A stretch of 64,000 nucleotides of DNA from Mxb001 sp964537955 (GCA_964537955.1 CAZICY010000004.1:20293-84292), one strand, 5' to 3'. Positions 1-8,559 are shown, numbered from the stretch's first letter. Translations and numbers: made by a program. The notes: a model not told the origin generated them from the letters alone.

Positions 1-534
1 AATGAGCACATCGATCCGGGGAAGTCCAAGACGCTCAAGCTCTTCCGCCGCTTCGTGCCGACCACGGAGGAGTACGACGGGCAGAAGTTCCTCACCCGCC
101 GCAACGGCGTGCTCATGGCGACCCCGCTCCTCGCGGTGCTCGTGCTCGTCGAGGTCACCGACATCATCTTCGCCGTCGACTCGATCCCGGCGATCTTCGC
201 CGTCACGCAGGAGCCGTTCCTCGTCTTCGCCAGCAACGCCCTCGCCATCCTGGGCCTGCGCGCGATGTACTTCCTGCTCGCCGACCTCATGCACCGCTTT
301 ATCTATCTGAAGCTCGGGCTCTCGCTCGTGCTCGTGTGGGTGGGCGTCAAGATGATCGTGAGCCACGCGGTCTTCAAGATCCCCACAGCCATCAGCCTGG
401 GCATCGTCATTTCCATCATCGCCATCTCCATCGCCGCCAGCCTGTGGGTGAGCCGCGGCAAGGAATCACACAGCGATTCCGCATCCGACCCCGAAACCGA
501 CACCGATGAACGAAAGGAAACGAGCACACCATGA
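1..534 (+). CDS. TerC family integral membrane protein, C-terminal part
   Basis: The frame is open from the first base and has no start codon near the edge, so the 5' part lies outside the window. The visible 177 residues contain about four hydrophobic segments (about 37-69, 74-97, 103-120, 130-150). The stretch EVTDIIFAVDSIPAI is the hallmark of the TerC/Alx family, whose members are multi-pass membrane proteins linked to metal-ion (manganese) efflux and tellurite resistance. The end is a hydrophilic Ser/Asp/Glu-rich tail. Its TGA overlaps the ATG of the next gene (ATGA), suggesting translational coupling. The family call is firm; the transported ion cannot be told from the sequence. Confidence 0.92.
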   Translation, partial: NEHIDPGKSKTLKLFRRFVPTTEEYDGQKFLTRRNGVLMATPLLAVLVLVEVTDIIFAVDSIPAIFAVTQEPFLVFASNALAILGLRAMYFLLADLMHRFIYLKLGLSLVLVWVGVKMIVSHAVFKIPTAISLGIVISIIAISIAASLWVSRGKESHSDSASDPETDTDERKETSTP

Positions 535-911
535 GGAAGACGACCGTGAAGAAGGCCACCGCTGCGGTGGCGGCTGTAGGTCTCGTTGGTGCGCTGGGCC
601 TGAGCCTGGCCGCCCCTGCCTCTGCGGCGAAGGGCGTCAGAGTCGAGTGCTCTCAAGGCTCCGCTCTCGCGCTGCAGCTCACGCGCGAGGGTCGGCAGCT
701 GGAGGCCGACGTCGAGATCTACGCCGGTCCCCGTGAGAGGTGGACCATCACCGTGTCTCAGAACGGCCGCGTCGCGCACACGGTCAACAAGACGACCAAC
801 CGCGAAGGGGAACTCGACTTCTGGCGCTACCTCCCGGGGCGCAGCGGCACCGTCGACGTGCGGGCCACTTCGCCGAGCGGCGAGACCTGCAGTGCCCGAC
901 TGCGCGCCTAG
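531..911 (+). CDS. small secreted protein of unknown function
   Basis: 126 residues. A classical Sec signal peptide is visible (basic MRKTTVKK, hydrophobic core, cleavage likely after APASA near residue 32). The mature part is about 94 residues with two cysteines (in VECSQG and ETCSAR), which could form one disulfide tying the ends of a compact beta-rich domain. The ATG overlaps the stop of the TerC gene, so the two are probably co-transcribed. No known domain is recognised. A 7-bp stem-loop immediately follows the stop. Confidence 0.8.
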   Translation: MRKTTVKKATAAVAAVGLVGALGLSLAAPASAAKGVRVECSQGSALALQLTREGRQLEADVEIYAGPRERWTITVSQNGRVAHTVNKTTNREGELDFWRYLPGRSGTVDVRATSPSGETCSARLRA

Positions 912-935
912 CAGACTGATGCACCGAGCAGTCTG
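912..935 (+). terminator. short hairpin after the secreted protein gene
   Basis: CAGACTG and CAGTCTG form a perfect 7-bp stem with a 10-base loop directly after the TAG of the upstream gene. There is no T-run, so it would be a weak or Rho-assisted terminator. Confidence 0.4.
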
Positions 936-995
936 GTCCGCATAGCCTCATTCGCACTCATTGCCGACACCGAATCACCAGCGAAGGGATCCACC

Positions 996-1208
996 ATGAA
1001 GGACAGCAAGCCATGGCTGCGCGGCGCACGACTCGGCGCGGCCGCGATCCTGGGGCTCGGCCTGGTACTGCCAGCAGTCACGGCATGCTCCTCGTCATCC
1101 GGTGACGAGACCGAGCAGGTCGAGGAGGAGTCCGGCGACGAAGAGTCCGGTGACGAGGATTCCGGTGACCTCGAGGAGACCGACCCGGAGCCCGACATCG
1201 AGGAGTAA
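996..1208 (+). CDS. small, extremely acidic lipoprotein
   Basis: 70 residues with a lipoprotein signal peptide ending in the lipobox AVTAC (cysteine about residue 31). The whole mature part is a short Ser linker followed by a low-complexity Glu/Asp run with repeated SGDEE-like units; there is no basic residue after the lipobox. A GAAGGGA ribosome site precedes the ATG. Such an acidic tether on the outer membrane face could bind cations or act as a linker, but no function is established. Antisense frames here are compositional shadows. Confidence 0.75.
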   Translation: MKDSKPWLRGARLGAAAILGLGLVLPAVTACSSSSGDETEQVEEESGDEESGDEDSGDLEETDPEPDIEE

Positions 1209-1271
1209 CGCGAGGTCCTTCCTTGCCGTCCGCATGATCGCGGCTTAAGGGACCCTTGTACGTGTGCTGTG

Positions 1272-1303
1272 CGCTAGGCATCCACTGATGTGGATGCCTA
1301 GCG
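1272..1303 (+). terminator. 14-bp perfect stem-loop
   Basis: CGCTAGGCATCCAC and its exact complement GTGGATGCCTAGCG are separated by a TGAT loop. It sits 64 bases after the acidic lipoprotein stop and 19 bases before the SGNH-hydrolase ATG. No T-run follows. It could be an I-type actinobacterial terminator, or a 5'-leader structure that hinders translation of the next gene. Confidence 0.6.
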
Positions 1304-1321
1304 TCGCGTCCGGGGGTTGTC

Positions 1322-2035
1322 ATGGACGCGCGCACGATTGCGACATCGCTGGCCTTCGTCGCAGCGCTGGCCGCCGGAGCCGCTCTGGGATGGATTCACG
1401 GCTCGTCGCCAGCCCAGGTCATGTCGGCGCGGGTCACGACTGCGGCGCCCGGCGCGACCACCGTTGCGATGGCTGCGCTCGAGCCGGCCGGATCGGGTGC
1501 TGGCGACGCGTCTGCCAGCACCGCCCCGCCGACCTACGCGCCGTACGACGCAGAGGTCTTCGCCATCGGCGACTCCGTGCTCGCGGGTGCCGCGGCGTGC
1601 CTGGAGGCGCGCGGAATCAAGGTCAACGCGGAGCAGTCCCGTCAGGTCTCCGCAGCGCTTGAGATCCTGGGCAAGAGGGCAGGCTCCCTGCCACCCCGCG
1701 TCATCGTGCACCTGGGCACCAACGGCGGTGCTACTCCCGCGGAACTCGACGCGATCATGGAGGTCCTGGGACCTGAGCGGCTGGTGCTGTGGTCGACGAT
1801 CCAGTTGCCCGACGACCCATCCCGCTATACCTACGAGCGCTCCACGAACGACGCGATCGCGGCGCTCGCCGTTCGCTACCCCAACGTGCGCGTCTTCGAC
1901 TGGGAGTCCATGACCCTCCAGCAGCCGGAGTGGCTGTACGTCGAGGGCATCCACATGACACCGCAGGGGTGTGAGGGATACGCGGGACTGGTGGAGCCGC
2001 AGGTGCGTGCCCCGAGTCCTCACGGCAACGCCTGA
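1322..2035 (+). CDS. membrane-anchored SGNH/GDSL-type hydrolase-like protein
   Basis: 237 residues. An N-terminal hydrophobic anchor (about residues 7-26) is followed by an Ala/Thr/Pro linker to about residue 75 and a compact domain. Block I is AIGDSVLAG with the nucleophile Ser85, a later block is VHLGTNGG, and block V is YVEGIHMTPQG with His211. These match the SGNH fold found at the C-terminus of OatA-like acyltransferases, which act on O-acetyl groups of cell-wall polymers. Oddly, the position usually held by Asp in the DxxH catalytic motif is Glu208 (EGIH). A free-standing extracytoplasmic esterase or a degenerate binding domain are both possible. Confidence 0.75.
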   Translation: MDARTIATSLAFVAALAAGAALGWIHGSSPAQVMSARVTTAAPGATTVAMAALEPAGSGAGDASASTAPPTYAPYDAEVFAIGDSVLAGAAACLEARGIKVNAEQSRQVSAALEILGKRAGSLPPRVIVHLGTNGGATPAELDAIMEVLGPERLVLWSTIQLPDDPSRYTYERSTNDAIAALAVRYPNVRVFDWESMTLQQPEWLYVEGIHMTPQGCEGYAGLVEPQVRAPSPHGNA

Positions 2036-2054
2036 GGAGTGGCAGGATGCGGGC

Positions 2055-2273
<219 letters not shown>

Positions 2274-2276
2274 GGC

Positions 2277-3866
2277 CTAGCGCTTGGTGTCGGCCAGCAC
2301 CTGCTGGCTGGCGAAGCGCCCCGGCGCGCCGATCACGCAGCCGCCGGGGTGCGTGCCGGATCCGCACTGGTAGTAGCCGCGGATCGGGGTGCGGTAGTCG
2401 CTGTATCCCGGGGCGGGGCGGAAGAAGTACATCTGGTGCGGGAAGAACTCCCCGGCGTAGATGTTGCCCTCGGACAGCCCGGTCTTGGCCTCGATGATGT
2501 CGGGCGACACGACCTCGCGTTGGAGCACGAGGTCATTGAAGTTGGGGAAGAAGCGCTGCATCGTCGCCTGCACGCGATCGGCCATGTTCTCCCGCTGGGC
2601 GTCCCACGTGCTGTCCTTGAGCTGGTACGGCGTGTACATCACGTAGCACGACATCACGTGCTTGCCGGGGGGTGCCATGTCCGGGTCGATGAAGGACTGG
2701 ATCGACGCGTCGATGTAGGGATGCTCGCTGTACCAGCCGTACTTCGCGGCGTCGTAGGCCCGCTCCATGTACTCCACCGTCGGGGCGACGTTGATGAAGC
2801 CCCCGAACTGGTCGGTGCGGTCCCCGAGCGCGGGGTAGTAGGGGGCGCCGTCGAGGGCGAAGTTGACCTTGGAAGTGATGCCCTGGAAGCGGAAGCGCTG
2901 GATCGTTTCGACGAGGTCGGCCGGCAGCTCGCGCGGGTCCGCGAGCTGGAGGAAGGTGCGGCGCGGGTCGAGTGAGCTCACCACCACGGGGGCGCGGAAC
3001 TCCGTGCCGTCGTCAAGCGCCACGCCGCGCACCTCGCCGCCCTCGGTGATGAGACTCGAGACGTGCGAGTCGAGGCGGATCTCCGCGCCGTACGCCGTCG
3101 CCGCGCGCGCGAGGACCTGAGTGAAGCCGCCGTTGCCGCCCTTGTGGAAGGACCACTCGCCTGTGAAGCCGTCATGCTCGCCCATGGACAGGTAGAGCCA
3201 GTTGATGCCTGATCCGGGGGACATGGGTCCGAGCTTGATGCCGACGCACGCGGCCGAGCAGATGGTCGCCTTGATGATGTCGGACTCGAGGTAGTCGTCG
3301 ACGAAGTCGGCGATGCTGCCGGTGAGCAGGCGCACCGTGTCGTGGATCAACTTCTTGTCGGCGGTGCCGAGATGCTTGACCAGCCACGCCATGCGCTCGG
3401 TGTCAGCAGGATCATCGCTGAAGAGGTTGGGCGGGATGCTGTCGAAGAGCGGTCGGATGAACTGCTTGACGCGGGCTGTGTCGTGCAGGAATCGCTCCAT
3501 GCCGTCGACGTCGGCCTTCGAGTGCCGGGCGATCTCCGCACGATTGACCGCGGCATCGGGACCCGTGAGGAAGTAGTCGCCGTTGTCCATCGGGGCGAAA
3601 TGCGAGCGCATGTAGAGCGGCATGAAGCCGAAGCGCACCAGATCGAGCTCGGCGATGATCTCCGGCCGCAGCAGGCTCAGGGCATAGGAGAACGTCGTGA
3701 AGCTGAAGCCGGGGCGGAGCTCCTCCGTGATCGCGGCTCCCCCGACGAGGTGGCGCTGCTCCAGCACGAGGACGCGCTTGCCGGCCTGGGCGAGGTAGGC
3801 GGCGTTGGTGAGGCCGTTGTGACCGCCACCGATGACGATCGCGTCGTAGGCATGGGCGTCAGACAT
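2277..3866 (-). CDS. PYROXD2-like NAD(P)/FAD-dependent oxidoreductase (phytoene-desaturase-like)
   Basis: 529 residues, the usual length for this family. The N-terminus carries the FAD Rossmann motif (AIVIGGGHNGLTNAAYLA, about residues 10-27) with the LEQRHLVGG second strand, and the C-terminus has the conserved GYYQCGSGTHPGGCVIGAPG-type closing motif. The family contains carotenoid-desaturase-like flavoproteins with mostly unknown substrates. The gene starts one base after the stop of the GcvT-like gene, so both form an operon read leftward from the TetR operator. Together they suggest oxidation or demethylation of a small methylated or amino compound. The substrate is not deducible. Confidence 0.88.
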   Translation of the reverse strand: MSDAHAYDAIVIGGGHNGLTNAAYLAQAGKRVLVLEQRHLVGGAAITEELRPGFSFTTFSYALSLLRPEIIAELDLVRFGFMPLYMRSHFAPMDNGDYFLTGPDAAVNRAEIARHSKADVDGMERFLHDTARVKQFIRPLFDSIPPNLFSDDPADTERMAWLVKHLGTADKKLIHDTVRLLTGSIADFVDDYLESDIIKATICSAACVGIKLGPMSPGSGINWLYLSMGEHDGFTGEWSFHKGGNGGFTQVLARAATAYGAEIRLDSHVSSLITEGGEVRGVALDDGTEFRAPVVVSSLDPRRTFLQLADPRELPADLVETIQRFRFQGITSKVNFALDGAPYYPALGDRTDQFGGFINVAPTVEYMERAYDAAKYGWYSEHPYIDASIQSFIDPDMAPPGKHVMSCYVMYTPYQLKDSTWDAQRENMADRVQATMQRFFPNFNDLVLQREVVSPDIIEAKTGLSEGNIYAGEFFPHQMYFFRPAPGYSDYRTPIRGYYQCGSGTHPGGCVIGAPGRFASQQVLADTKR

Positions 3867-3867
3867 G

Positions 3868-5067
3868 TCAGGCCGTCTTCCTCTCGGGGTTGTAGAACGG
3901 CAGCGTCGTCACGGTGGCTCGGACGTTGATGTACTCATGGTTGACCGTCTGCTCGATGAAGACCTCGGTGCCGGGCTCGGCGTACTTGGGCTTGACGCGT
4001 GCGATGCCGATGTGGCGCTGCAGCACGGGGGAGTACATAAAGCTCGTCGCGTAGCCGATGCGCTTGTCCTTGTCGTTGTAGATCATCGTCGCCCAGGGCA
4101 CGGGGATCTCGTCGGGCTCGGCGAGGAGTCCGTTGCTCGTGAAGAGGTCGAAGTAGTCCTGCCATGACACCGTGATGCCGACCGTGCGCCAGCGCGACGT
4201 CCCCTGCATGCGCTCGCGGATGATCGCGTCGCGCCCGATGAAGGGGCGGGTGGGATCGTCGATGCCCTTGAGCAGCCAGCCGAGACCGAGCTCGTCCGGG
4301 GTGAATCGCTCCGCCGCGGTGAAGGCGTAGCGGCTCGAGCTGAACTCGACATTGATGAGCGGCAGTCCCGCCTCGATGCGGGTCATGCCGAGCGCCTCGT
4401 CGCCGTAGGGGCGCAGGCCGTGGGGGCGGCCGGCCTCCATGAGCGCGTCGAAGACCCGGAGCGCGTCGGCTGCCGGGATGAGCAGCTCGTAGCCCAGGTC
4501 ACCGCTGAAGCCGGTGCGGCTCACGGTCACGGGGGTGTCGGCGACCTTGGTCTCGGCGAATGCGAAGTAGCGCAGGTCCGAGATGTCCGGGGTGAGCGAC
4601 TCGAGGATCGCACGCGAGCGCGGCCCCTGGATGGCGAGGGACGCGTAGTCCTCGCTGCAGTCGACGACCTCGACGTCGAAGGGGCGGGCGAGCTGGCGGA
4701 GGTAGCCGAGGTTGGGCTCGGCCGCGGTGAGCAGGAACTCGTCGGAGGAGTATCGGAAGACGACACCGTCCTCCATGACGTATCCGGCGTCATCGCACCA
4801 GATCGTGTACTGCGCGCGGCCGGGCTTGAGGGTGCGGATATCGCGCGCGAAGGCGTAGGAGAGGAACTTCTCCGCGTCGCGGCCGCGGATCCAGTACTTG
4901 TGCAGCGGGGACGTGTCGAAGACTCCCGCGGCGTTGCGGACGCCGAAGTACTCGTGCTTGGTGGACAGGTCGTAGCGCATCGCGGAGAGGTAGCCCGCCC
5001 AATTGCCCCAGGCCTGCGTCTGGCTCAGCTCGGCCAGCCGCGCATGGAAGGGCGTGTGCTTGAGCAT
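3868..5067 (-). CDS. GcvT-like aminomethyltransferase (folate-dependent)
   Basis: 399 residues from the ATG at 5067, which has a good AGGAGG site five bases upstream; the much longer open frame reaching to 5700 lacks family similarity and is rejected. The protein shows the GcvT fold order: an N-terminal tetrahydrofolate-binding region (RNAAGVFDTSPLHKYWIRG about 52-70, then LAIQGPRSRAIL, then RTGFSGDLGYEL) and a C-terminal barrel. The family includes the glycine-cleavage T protein and demethylases such as DmdA. No gcvP or gcvH lies nearby and the partner is a flavoprotein, so a role in catabolic demethylation is more likely than housekeeping glycine cleavage. The divergent TetR gene probably controls it. 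Confidence 0.88.
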   Translation of the reverse strand: MLKHTPFHARLAELSQTQAWGNWAGYLSAMRYDLSTKHEYFGVRNAAGVFDTSPLHKYWIRGRDAEKFLSYAFARDIRTLKPGRAQYTIWCDDAGYVMEDGVVFRYSSDEFLLTAAEPNLGYLRQLARPFDVEVVDCSEDYASLAIQGPRSRAILESLTPDISDLRYFAFAETKVADTPVTVSRTGFSGDLGYELLIPAADALRVFDALMEAGRPHGLRPYGDEALGMTRIEAGLPLINVEFSSSRYAFTAAERFTPDELGLGWLLKGIDDPTRPFIGRDAIIRERMQGTSRWRTVGITVSWQDYFDLFTSNGLLAEPDEIPVPWATMIYNDKDKRIGYATSFMYSPVLQRHIGIARVKPKYAEPGTEVFIEQTVNHEYINVRATVTTLPFYNPERKTA

Positions 5068-5089
5068 GGGTCCTCCTGGCAGGGGAAGG

Positions 5090-5120
5090 GTGCTGGGCGG
5101 CGGGGGGCGCCGCCCAGCAC
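5090..5120 (-). promoter_or_regulatory. 12-bp GC-rich hairpin in the leader of the GcvT-like gene
   Basis: GTGCTGGGCGGC (5090-5101) pairs perfectly with GCCGCCCAGCAC (5109-5120) around a seven-base G-rich loop. It lies between the TetR operator and the leftward start codon at 5067, so it would be in the 5' leader of that mRNA if transcription begins at the operator. It may modulate translation or transcript stability. Confidence 0.5.
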
Positions 5121-5129
5121 GGGGGCAGC

Positions 5130-5166
5130 CTAGAGCCCTATTGGACAAGCGCGCAATAGGGTCTAG
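5130..5166. promoter_or_regulatory. palindromic operator for the divergent TetR regulator
   Basis: The arms CCCTATTG (5136-5143) and CAATAGGG (5154-5161) are exact complements with a 10-base spacer. The outer CTAGA (5130-5134) and TCTAG (5162-5166) extend the symmetry apart from one extra G. The site is central to the divergent intergenic region and ends ten bases before the TetR ATG, the classic position for autoregulation and control of the divergent operon. Confidence 0.7.
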
Positions 5167-5175
5167 CGTTCTCGT

Positions 5176-5805
5176 ATGGCCCGGATGAGTCCGCAGGAGC
5201 GCCGCGCCGCGATCGTCACGGCGACGCGCGCGGTCATGGCGCGCCGCGGCATCGCCGGGACAACCGTCCGCGACGTTGCCGCTGAGCTGGGCACGTCGAG
5301 CGGCCTCATCCACCACTACTACGCGTCCATGGACGACCTGCTTGCCGAGGCCTTCGAGCAGGAAGCGCGCGCCGACCTCGGCGAGGTGCTCGCCGCCGTC
5401 GCGCAGGGCAGCGATCCGGTGGCCAGGCTCGCGCTGTTCTTCGACACCTACGACCGCGGGATGCGCGAGGGCACCGGCGACTTCGGCATGCAGATCTGGC
5501 TGGACGCCTGGGCGGAGGCGTCGCGACGGCCAGCACTGCGGCGTACCTCCCGAAGGCTCAACGAGGAGTGGCAGCGCGCGCTCGCGCAGATCATCCGCGA
5601 CGGCGTCTCCAGCGGGCTGATGACCTGCGAGGATCCGGACGCGAGCGCGTGGCGCATCCTGTCGCTGCTCGATGGGCTGGTCCTGCAGGTCGTGGCCCAC
5701 GGCGACGTGCTGTCCCGCGAGCAGGCCGACGCGTGGTCACGCCTGAGTGCGGAGCGCGAATTGGGCATCCGCGGTGGCCTGCTGAGTCCTACCCTGGCCC
5801 GGTGA
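5176..5805 (+). CDS. TetR family transcriptional regulator
   Basis: 209 residues. Residues about 10-55 form the TetR helix-turn-helix (TTVRDVAAELGTSSGLIHHY), followed by the variable helical ligand domain. The C-terminal part resembles BetI-type regulators (TetR_C_6). It is divergent from the GcvT-like/flavoprotein operon with a perfect palindrome between them, so it most likely represses that operon and itself. Its TGA overlaps the GTG of the downstream penicillin-acylase-like gene (GTGA), so that hydrolase may belong to the same regulon. The inducer is unknown. Confidence 0.9.
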   Translation: MARMSPQERRAAIVTATRAVMARRGIAGTTVRDVAAELGTSSGLIHHYYASMDDLLAEAFEQEARADLGEVLAAVAQGSDPVARLALFFDTYDRGMREGTGDFGMQIWLDAWAEASRRPALRRTSRRLNEEWQRALAQIIRDGVSSGLMTCEDPDASAWRILSLLDGLVLQVVAHGDVLSREQADAWSRLSAERELGIRGGLLSPTLAR

Positions 5806-8477
5806 CCGACTCCGCCTCCCTGCCCGTCGACTCGGCCGAGCCGCCCCTGTCGGGCGCGCCTGCCCGCAAGCGCCGCCGCTGGCCCTGGGTCCTGGGGATC
5901 CTCGCGATCATCCTCGTGCTCATCCTCGCCACGCTCTCGTCCTTCCTGCAGTGGACCGTCAAGCGCAGCTGGCCGCAGACCAGCGGCACCATCGCGGTGG
6001 CGGGCCTGGGCGCGCCGGTCGAGGTCGTGCGCGACGAGCTCGGAATCCCCACGATCTACGGCGACAGCCTCGCGGACCTGATGTTCGCGCAGGGCTACGT
6101 GCACGCCCAGGATCGCTTCTGGGAGATGGACGTGCGTCGCCACATCACCGCCGGGCGCCTTTCGGAGATGTTCGGCGAGAGCCAGGTGCCGACCGATGCC
6201 TTCCTGCGCACCCTGGGCTGGCGGCGCATCGCCGAGCAGGAGGTGCCGCTGCTGGGCGACACGTCGCGCCTGATGCTCGACTCCTACTCCGCGGGCGTCA
6301 ACGCCTATCTCGAGGGCCGCGCCAAGTCGGACGTCAGCCTCGAGTACGCCGTGCTGGGGCTGACCAACCCCGGCTACCAGATCGAGCAGTGGACTCCGGC
6401 CGACTCGGTCGCTTGGCTCAAGGCTCTCGCCTGGGACCTGCGCGGCAACATGACCGACGAGATCTACCGCGTCGTCCTGGCGTCGGCGACCTCGGTGGAG
6501 CAGGCCGAGCAGGTCTTCCCGCCGTACCCCTATGACCGCAACCGTCCGATCGTCGAGGGCGGGAGCGTCACCGGCGAGGCTTACGAGCCCGCAGCGGTGG
6601 AGCCGACGGCTGCGGCGGCAGCGATGCGCGTCGCGCCCGAGGAGGTGCCCGGTATCGCGGAGACGATGCAGGATGTGCTCGCGGCGTCCGCGCTGCTCGA
6701 TCCCTGGCTCGCGCCCGCCGGCAAGGGCATCGGCTCCAACTCCTGGGCGGTCGACGGTCGCCACACGACGACGGGCAAGCCGATCCTCGCCAACGACCCG
6801 CACCTCGCGCCGAGCATGCCGAGCCTGTGGTACCAGGCCAACCTGCGCTGTCGCCCCGAGGCACCGGACTGCGCGGTCAACGTCGGTGGCTGGACCATGG
6901 CCGGCCTGCCCGGCGTCTTCATCGGCCACACCGATCGCTTCGCCTGGGGATTCACGAACACCGGCCCCGACGTCACCGATCTCGTCCTCACCAAGGTCGA
7001 GGGCGATGCCTACGAGTACGACGGCGAGCTCGTGCCGCTCGAGGTGCGCACCGAGCGCATCCAGGTGGCCGGCGGGAATCCGGTCGACATCACGATCCGC
7101 TCCACCGAGTCGGGTCCGATCATCTCCGACGTCATCGAGGCCGGCGAGAACTACGCGACCATCGGCGCTGAGGCTCCCGTGCCTGCGCCGGGCTATGCGG
7201 ATGCGGGCGATCCGGGCGCAGGATCTGGCGCCGCGGGGAGCGACTACGCCGTCGCACTGCGGTGGACTGCGCTGGAGCCCGGCACGACCTTCGATGCCTT
7301 CGCGCTGCTCAACGACGCCGAGGACTTCCAGGCCTTCCGCGAGGCGGCAGCGATCCTCGAAGTCCCCGCGCAGAACCTCCTCTATGCCGATGTGGACGGC
7401 AACATCGGCTACCAGATGCCCGGCCTGATCCCGGTGCGCAAGGGCTACGACGGCAAGTGGCCGGTGCCCGGCTGGTCCAGCGAGCTCGGCTGGGACGGCC
7501 ACATCCCCTTCGAGGCGCTGCCGTGGGCATACAACCCGCCGGAGGGCTGGATCGTCACCGCCAACCAGGCCGTCATCGGCCCGGACTATCCCTACTTCAT
7601 CACCGACGACTGGTCCTACGGCGCGCGTAGCCAGCGCATCGTCGACCTCATCACGTCGCAGATCGAGCAGGGCCGCGCCTTCACTGTGGCCGACATGCAG
7701 GCGCTGCAGATGGACAACTGGAGCGCGAACGCCGACTTCCTGGTGCCTCGCCTTGCCGAGATGCCGGTGCAGGAGGCGACGCGGGCCGCTATGGCACTGC
7801 TCGATGGTTGGGACTACCAGCAGGGGATCGATTCGGCGCCCGCGGCGTACTTCAATGCCTTCTGGCGCCAGCTGATCACGCGCATGTTCGACTCCAAGAC
7901 GGGCACAAAGATCACGTCTGCTAGCGGGGATGACCAGTTCTTCGAGGTGATGCGCACGCTGTGGGACCGCCCGGACGATCCCTGGTGGGACGACCCGCTC
8001 ACCGCGCAGACGGAGGGCCGTGACGCCGTCGTCACCGCGAGCCTCGACGCGGCGTACCAGGACATGGTCGCGCTGCAGGGCGGCGATCCCGCCTCCTGGC
8101 GCTGGGGCGCGCTGCACAATCTCCTGCTCGAGCACGGCACGCTCGGGGCCTCGGGGATCGCACCGATCGAGGCGCTGTTCAATCGCGGGCCCATCGACAC
8201 CGCGGGAGGCAGTGGCATCGTCAACGCGACCGGGTGGACCCCGAGTGAGGGCTTCGAGGTGACCTGGGTGCCGAGCATGCGCCAGGTCGTCGATCTCGCG
8301 GACTTCGACAACTCCACCTGGGTCAACCTCACCGGCAATAGCGGCCACGCCTTCAATCCGAACTACGAGGATCAGGTGGACGCCTGGCAGTCGGGCGCGC
8401 AGTTCCCGTGGGCGTGGAGCGCGGAGGCGGTCGATCAGGTGCAGGAGGCGGCGCTCACGCTCACTCCGGCGGACTAG
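5802..8477 (+). CDS. penicillin acylase family Ntn-hydrolase (penicillin/acyl-homoserine-lactone amidase type)
   Basis: 891 residues from GTG 5802, which overlaps the TetR stop. A Pro/Arg-rich cytoplasmic start is followed by one membrane helix (about residues 27-47), so the enzyme is exported and probably anchored. The alpha chain contains the family block DELGIPTIYGDSLADLMFAQ. The autoprocessing site is GIG/SNSWAVDG, with the nucleophile Ser312 becoming the first residue of the beta chain, followed by GKPILANDPHL. Family members cleave amide bonds of beta-lactams, acyl-homoserine lactones or other acylated amines; the natural substrate is not predictable. Confidence 0.92.
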   Translation: MTDSASLPVDSAEPPLSGAPARKRRRWPWVLGILAIILVLILATLSSFLQWTVKRSWPQTSGTIAVAGLGAPVEVVRDELGIPTIYGDSLADLMFAQGYVHAQDRFWEMDVRRHITAGRLSEMFGESQVPTDAFLRTLGWRRIAEQEVPLLGDTSRLMLDSYSAGVNAYLEGRAKSDVSLEYAVLGLTNPGYQIEQWTPADSVAWLKALAWDLRGNMTDEIYRVVLASATSVEQAEQVFPPYPYDRNRPIVEGGSVTGEAYEPAAVEPTAAAAAMRVAPEEVPGIAETMQDVLAASALLDPWLAPAGKGIGSNSWAVDGRHTTTGKPILANDPHLAPSMPSLWYQANLRCRPEAPDCAVNVGGWTMAGLPGVFIGHTDRFAWGFTNTGPDVTDLVLTKVEGDAYEYDGELVPLEVRTERIQVAGGNPVDITIRSTESGPIISDVIEAGENYATIGAEAPVPAPGYADAGDPGAGSGAAGSDYAVALRWTALEPGTTFDAFALLNDAEDFQAFREAAAILEVPAQNLLYADVDGNIGYQMPGLIPVRKGYDGKWPVPGWSSELGWDGHIPFEALPWAYNPPEGWIVTANQAVIGPDYPYFITDDWSYGARSQRIVDLITSQIEQGRAFTVADMQALQMDNWSANADFLVPRLAEMPVQEATRAAMALLDGWDYQQGIDSAPAAYFNAFWRQLITRMFDSKTGTKITSASGDDQFFEVMRTLWDRPDDPWWDDPLTAQTEGRDAVVTASLDAAYQDMVALQGGDPASWRWGALHNLLLEHGTLGASGIAPIEALFNRGPIDTAGGSGIVNATGWTPSEGFEVTWVPSMRQVVDLADFDNSTWVNLTGNSGHAFNPNYEDQVDAWQSGAQFPWAWSAEAVDQVQEAALTLTPAD

Positions 8478-8490
8478 GCCTGGTGGTGCA

Positions 8491-8556
8491 TCGCCGAGTG
8501 GGCAGTTGTGGAGGCGACACGCCGGGGAAACCATTCGACAACTGCCCACTCGGCGA
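8491..8556. terminator. 19-bp perfect inverted repeat between convergent genes
   Basis: The arm TCGCCGAGTGGGCAGTTGT (8491-8509) is matched exactly by its reverse complement at 8538-8556 with a 28-base spacer. It separates two convergent genes (stops at 8477 and 8560), so bidirectional termination is likely. The arm length and lack of a T-run are also typical of a dispersed palindromic repeat. No second copy was seen in this window. Confidence 0.65.
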
Positions 8557-8559
8557 GGG

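Noticed and set aside
3868..5700. N-terminal extension of the GcvT-like gene up to 5700
   Set aside because: The added 211 residues lie over the TetR gene and operator on the opposite strand, and a good ribosome site precedes ATG 5067.
5448..8549. 1033-codon minus-strand ORF opposite the acylase gene
   Set aside because: Antisense of a well-conserved Ntn hydrolase; long open antisense frames are expected in GC-rich codon-biased genes, and its sequence has no recognisable domain.
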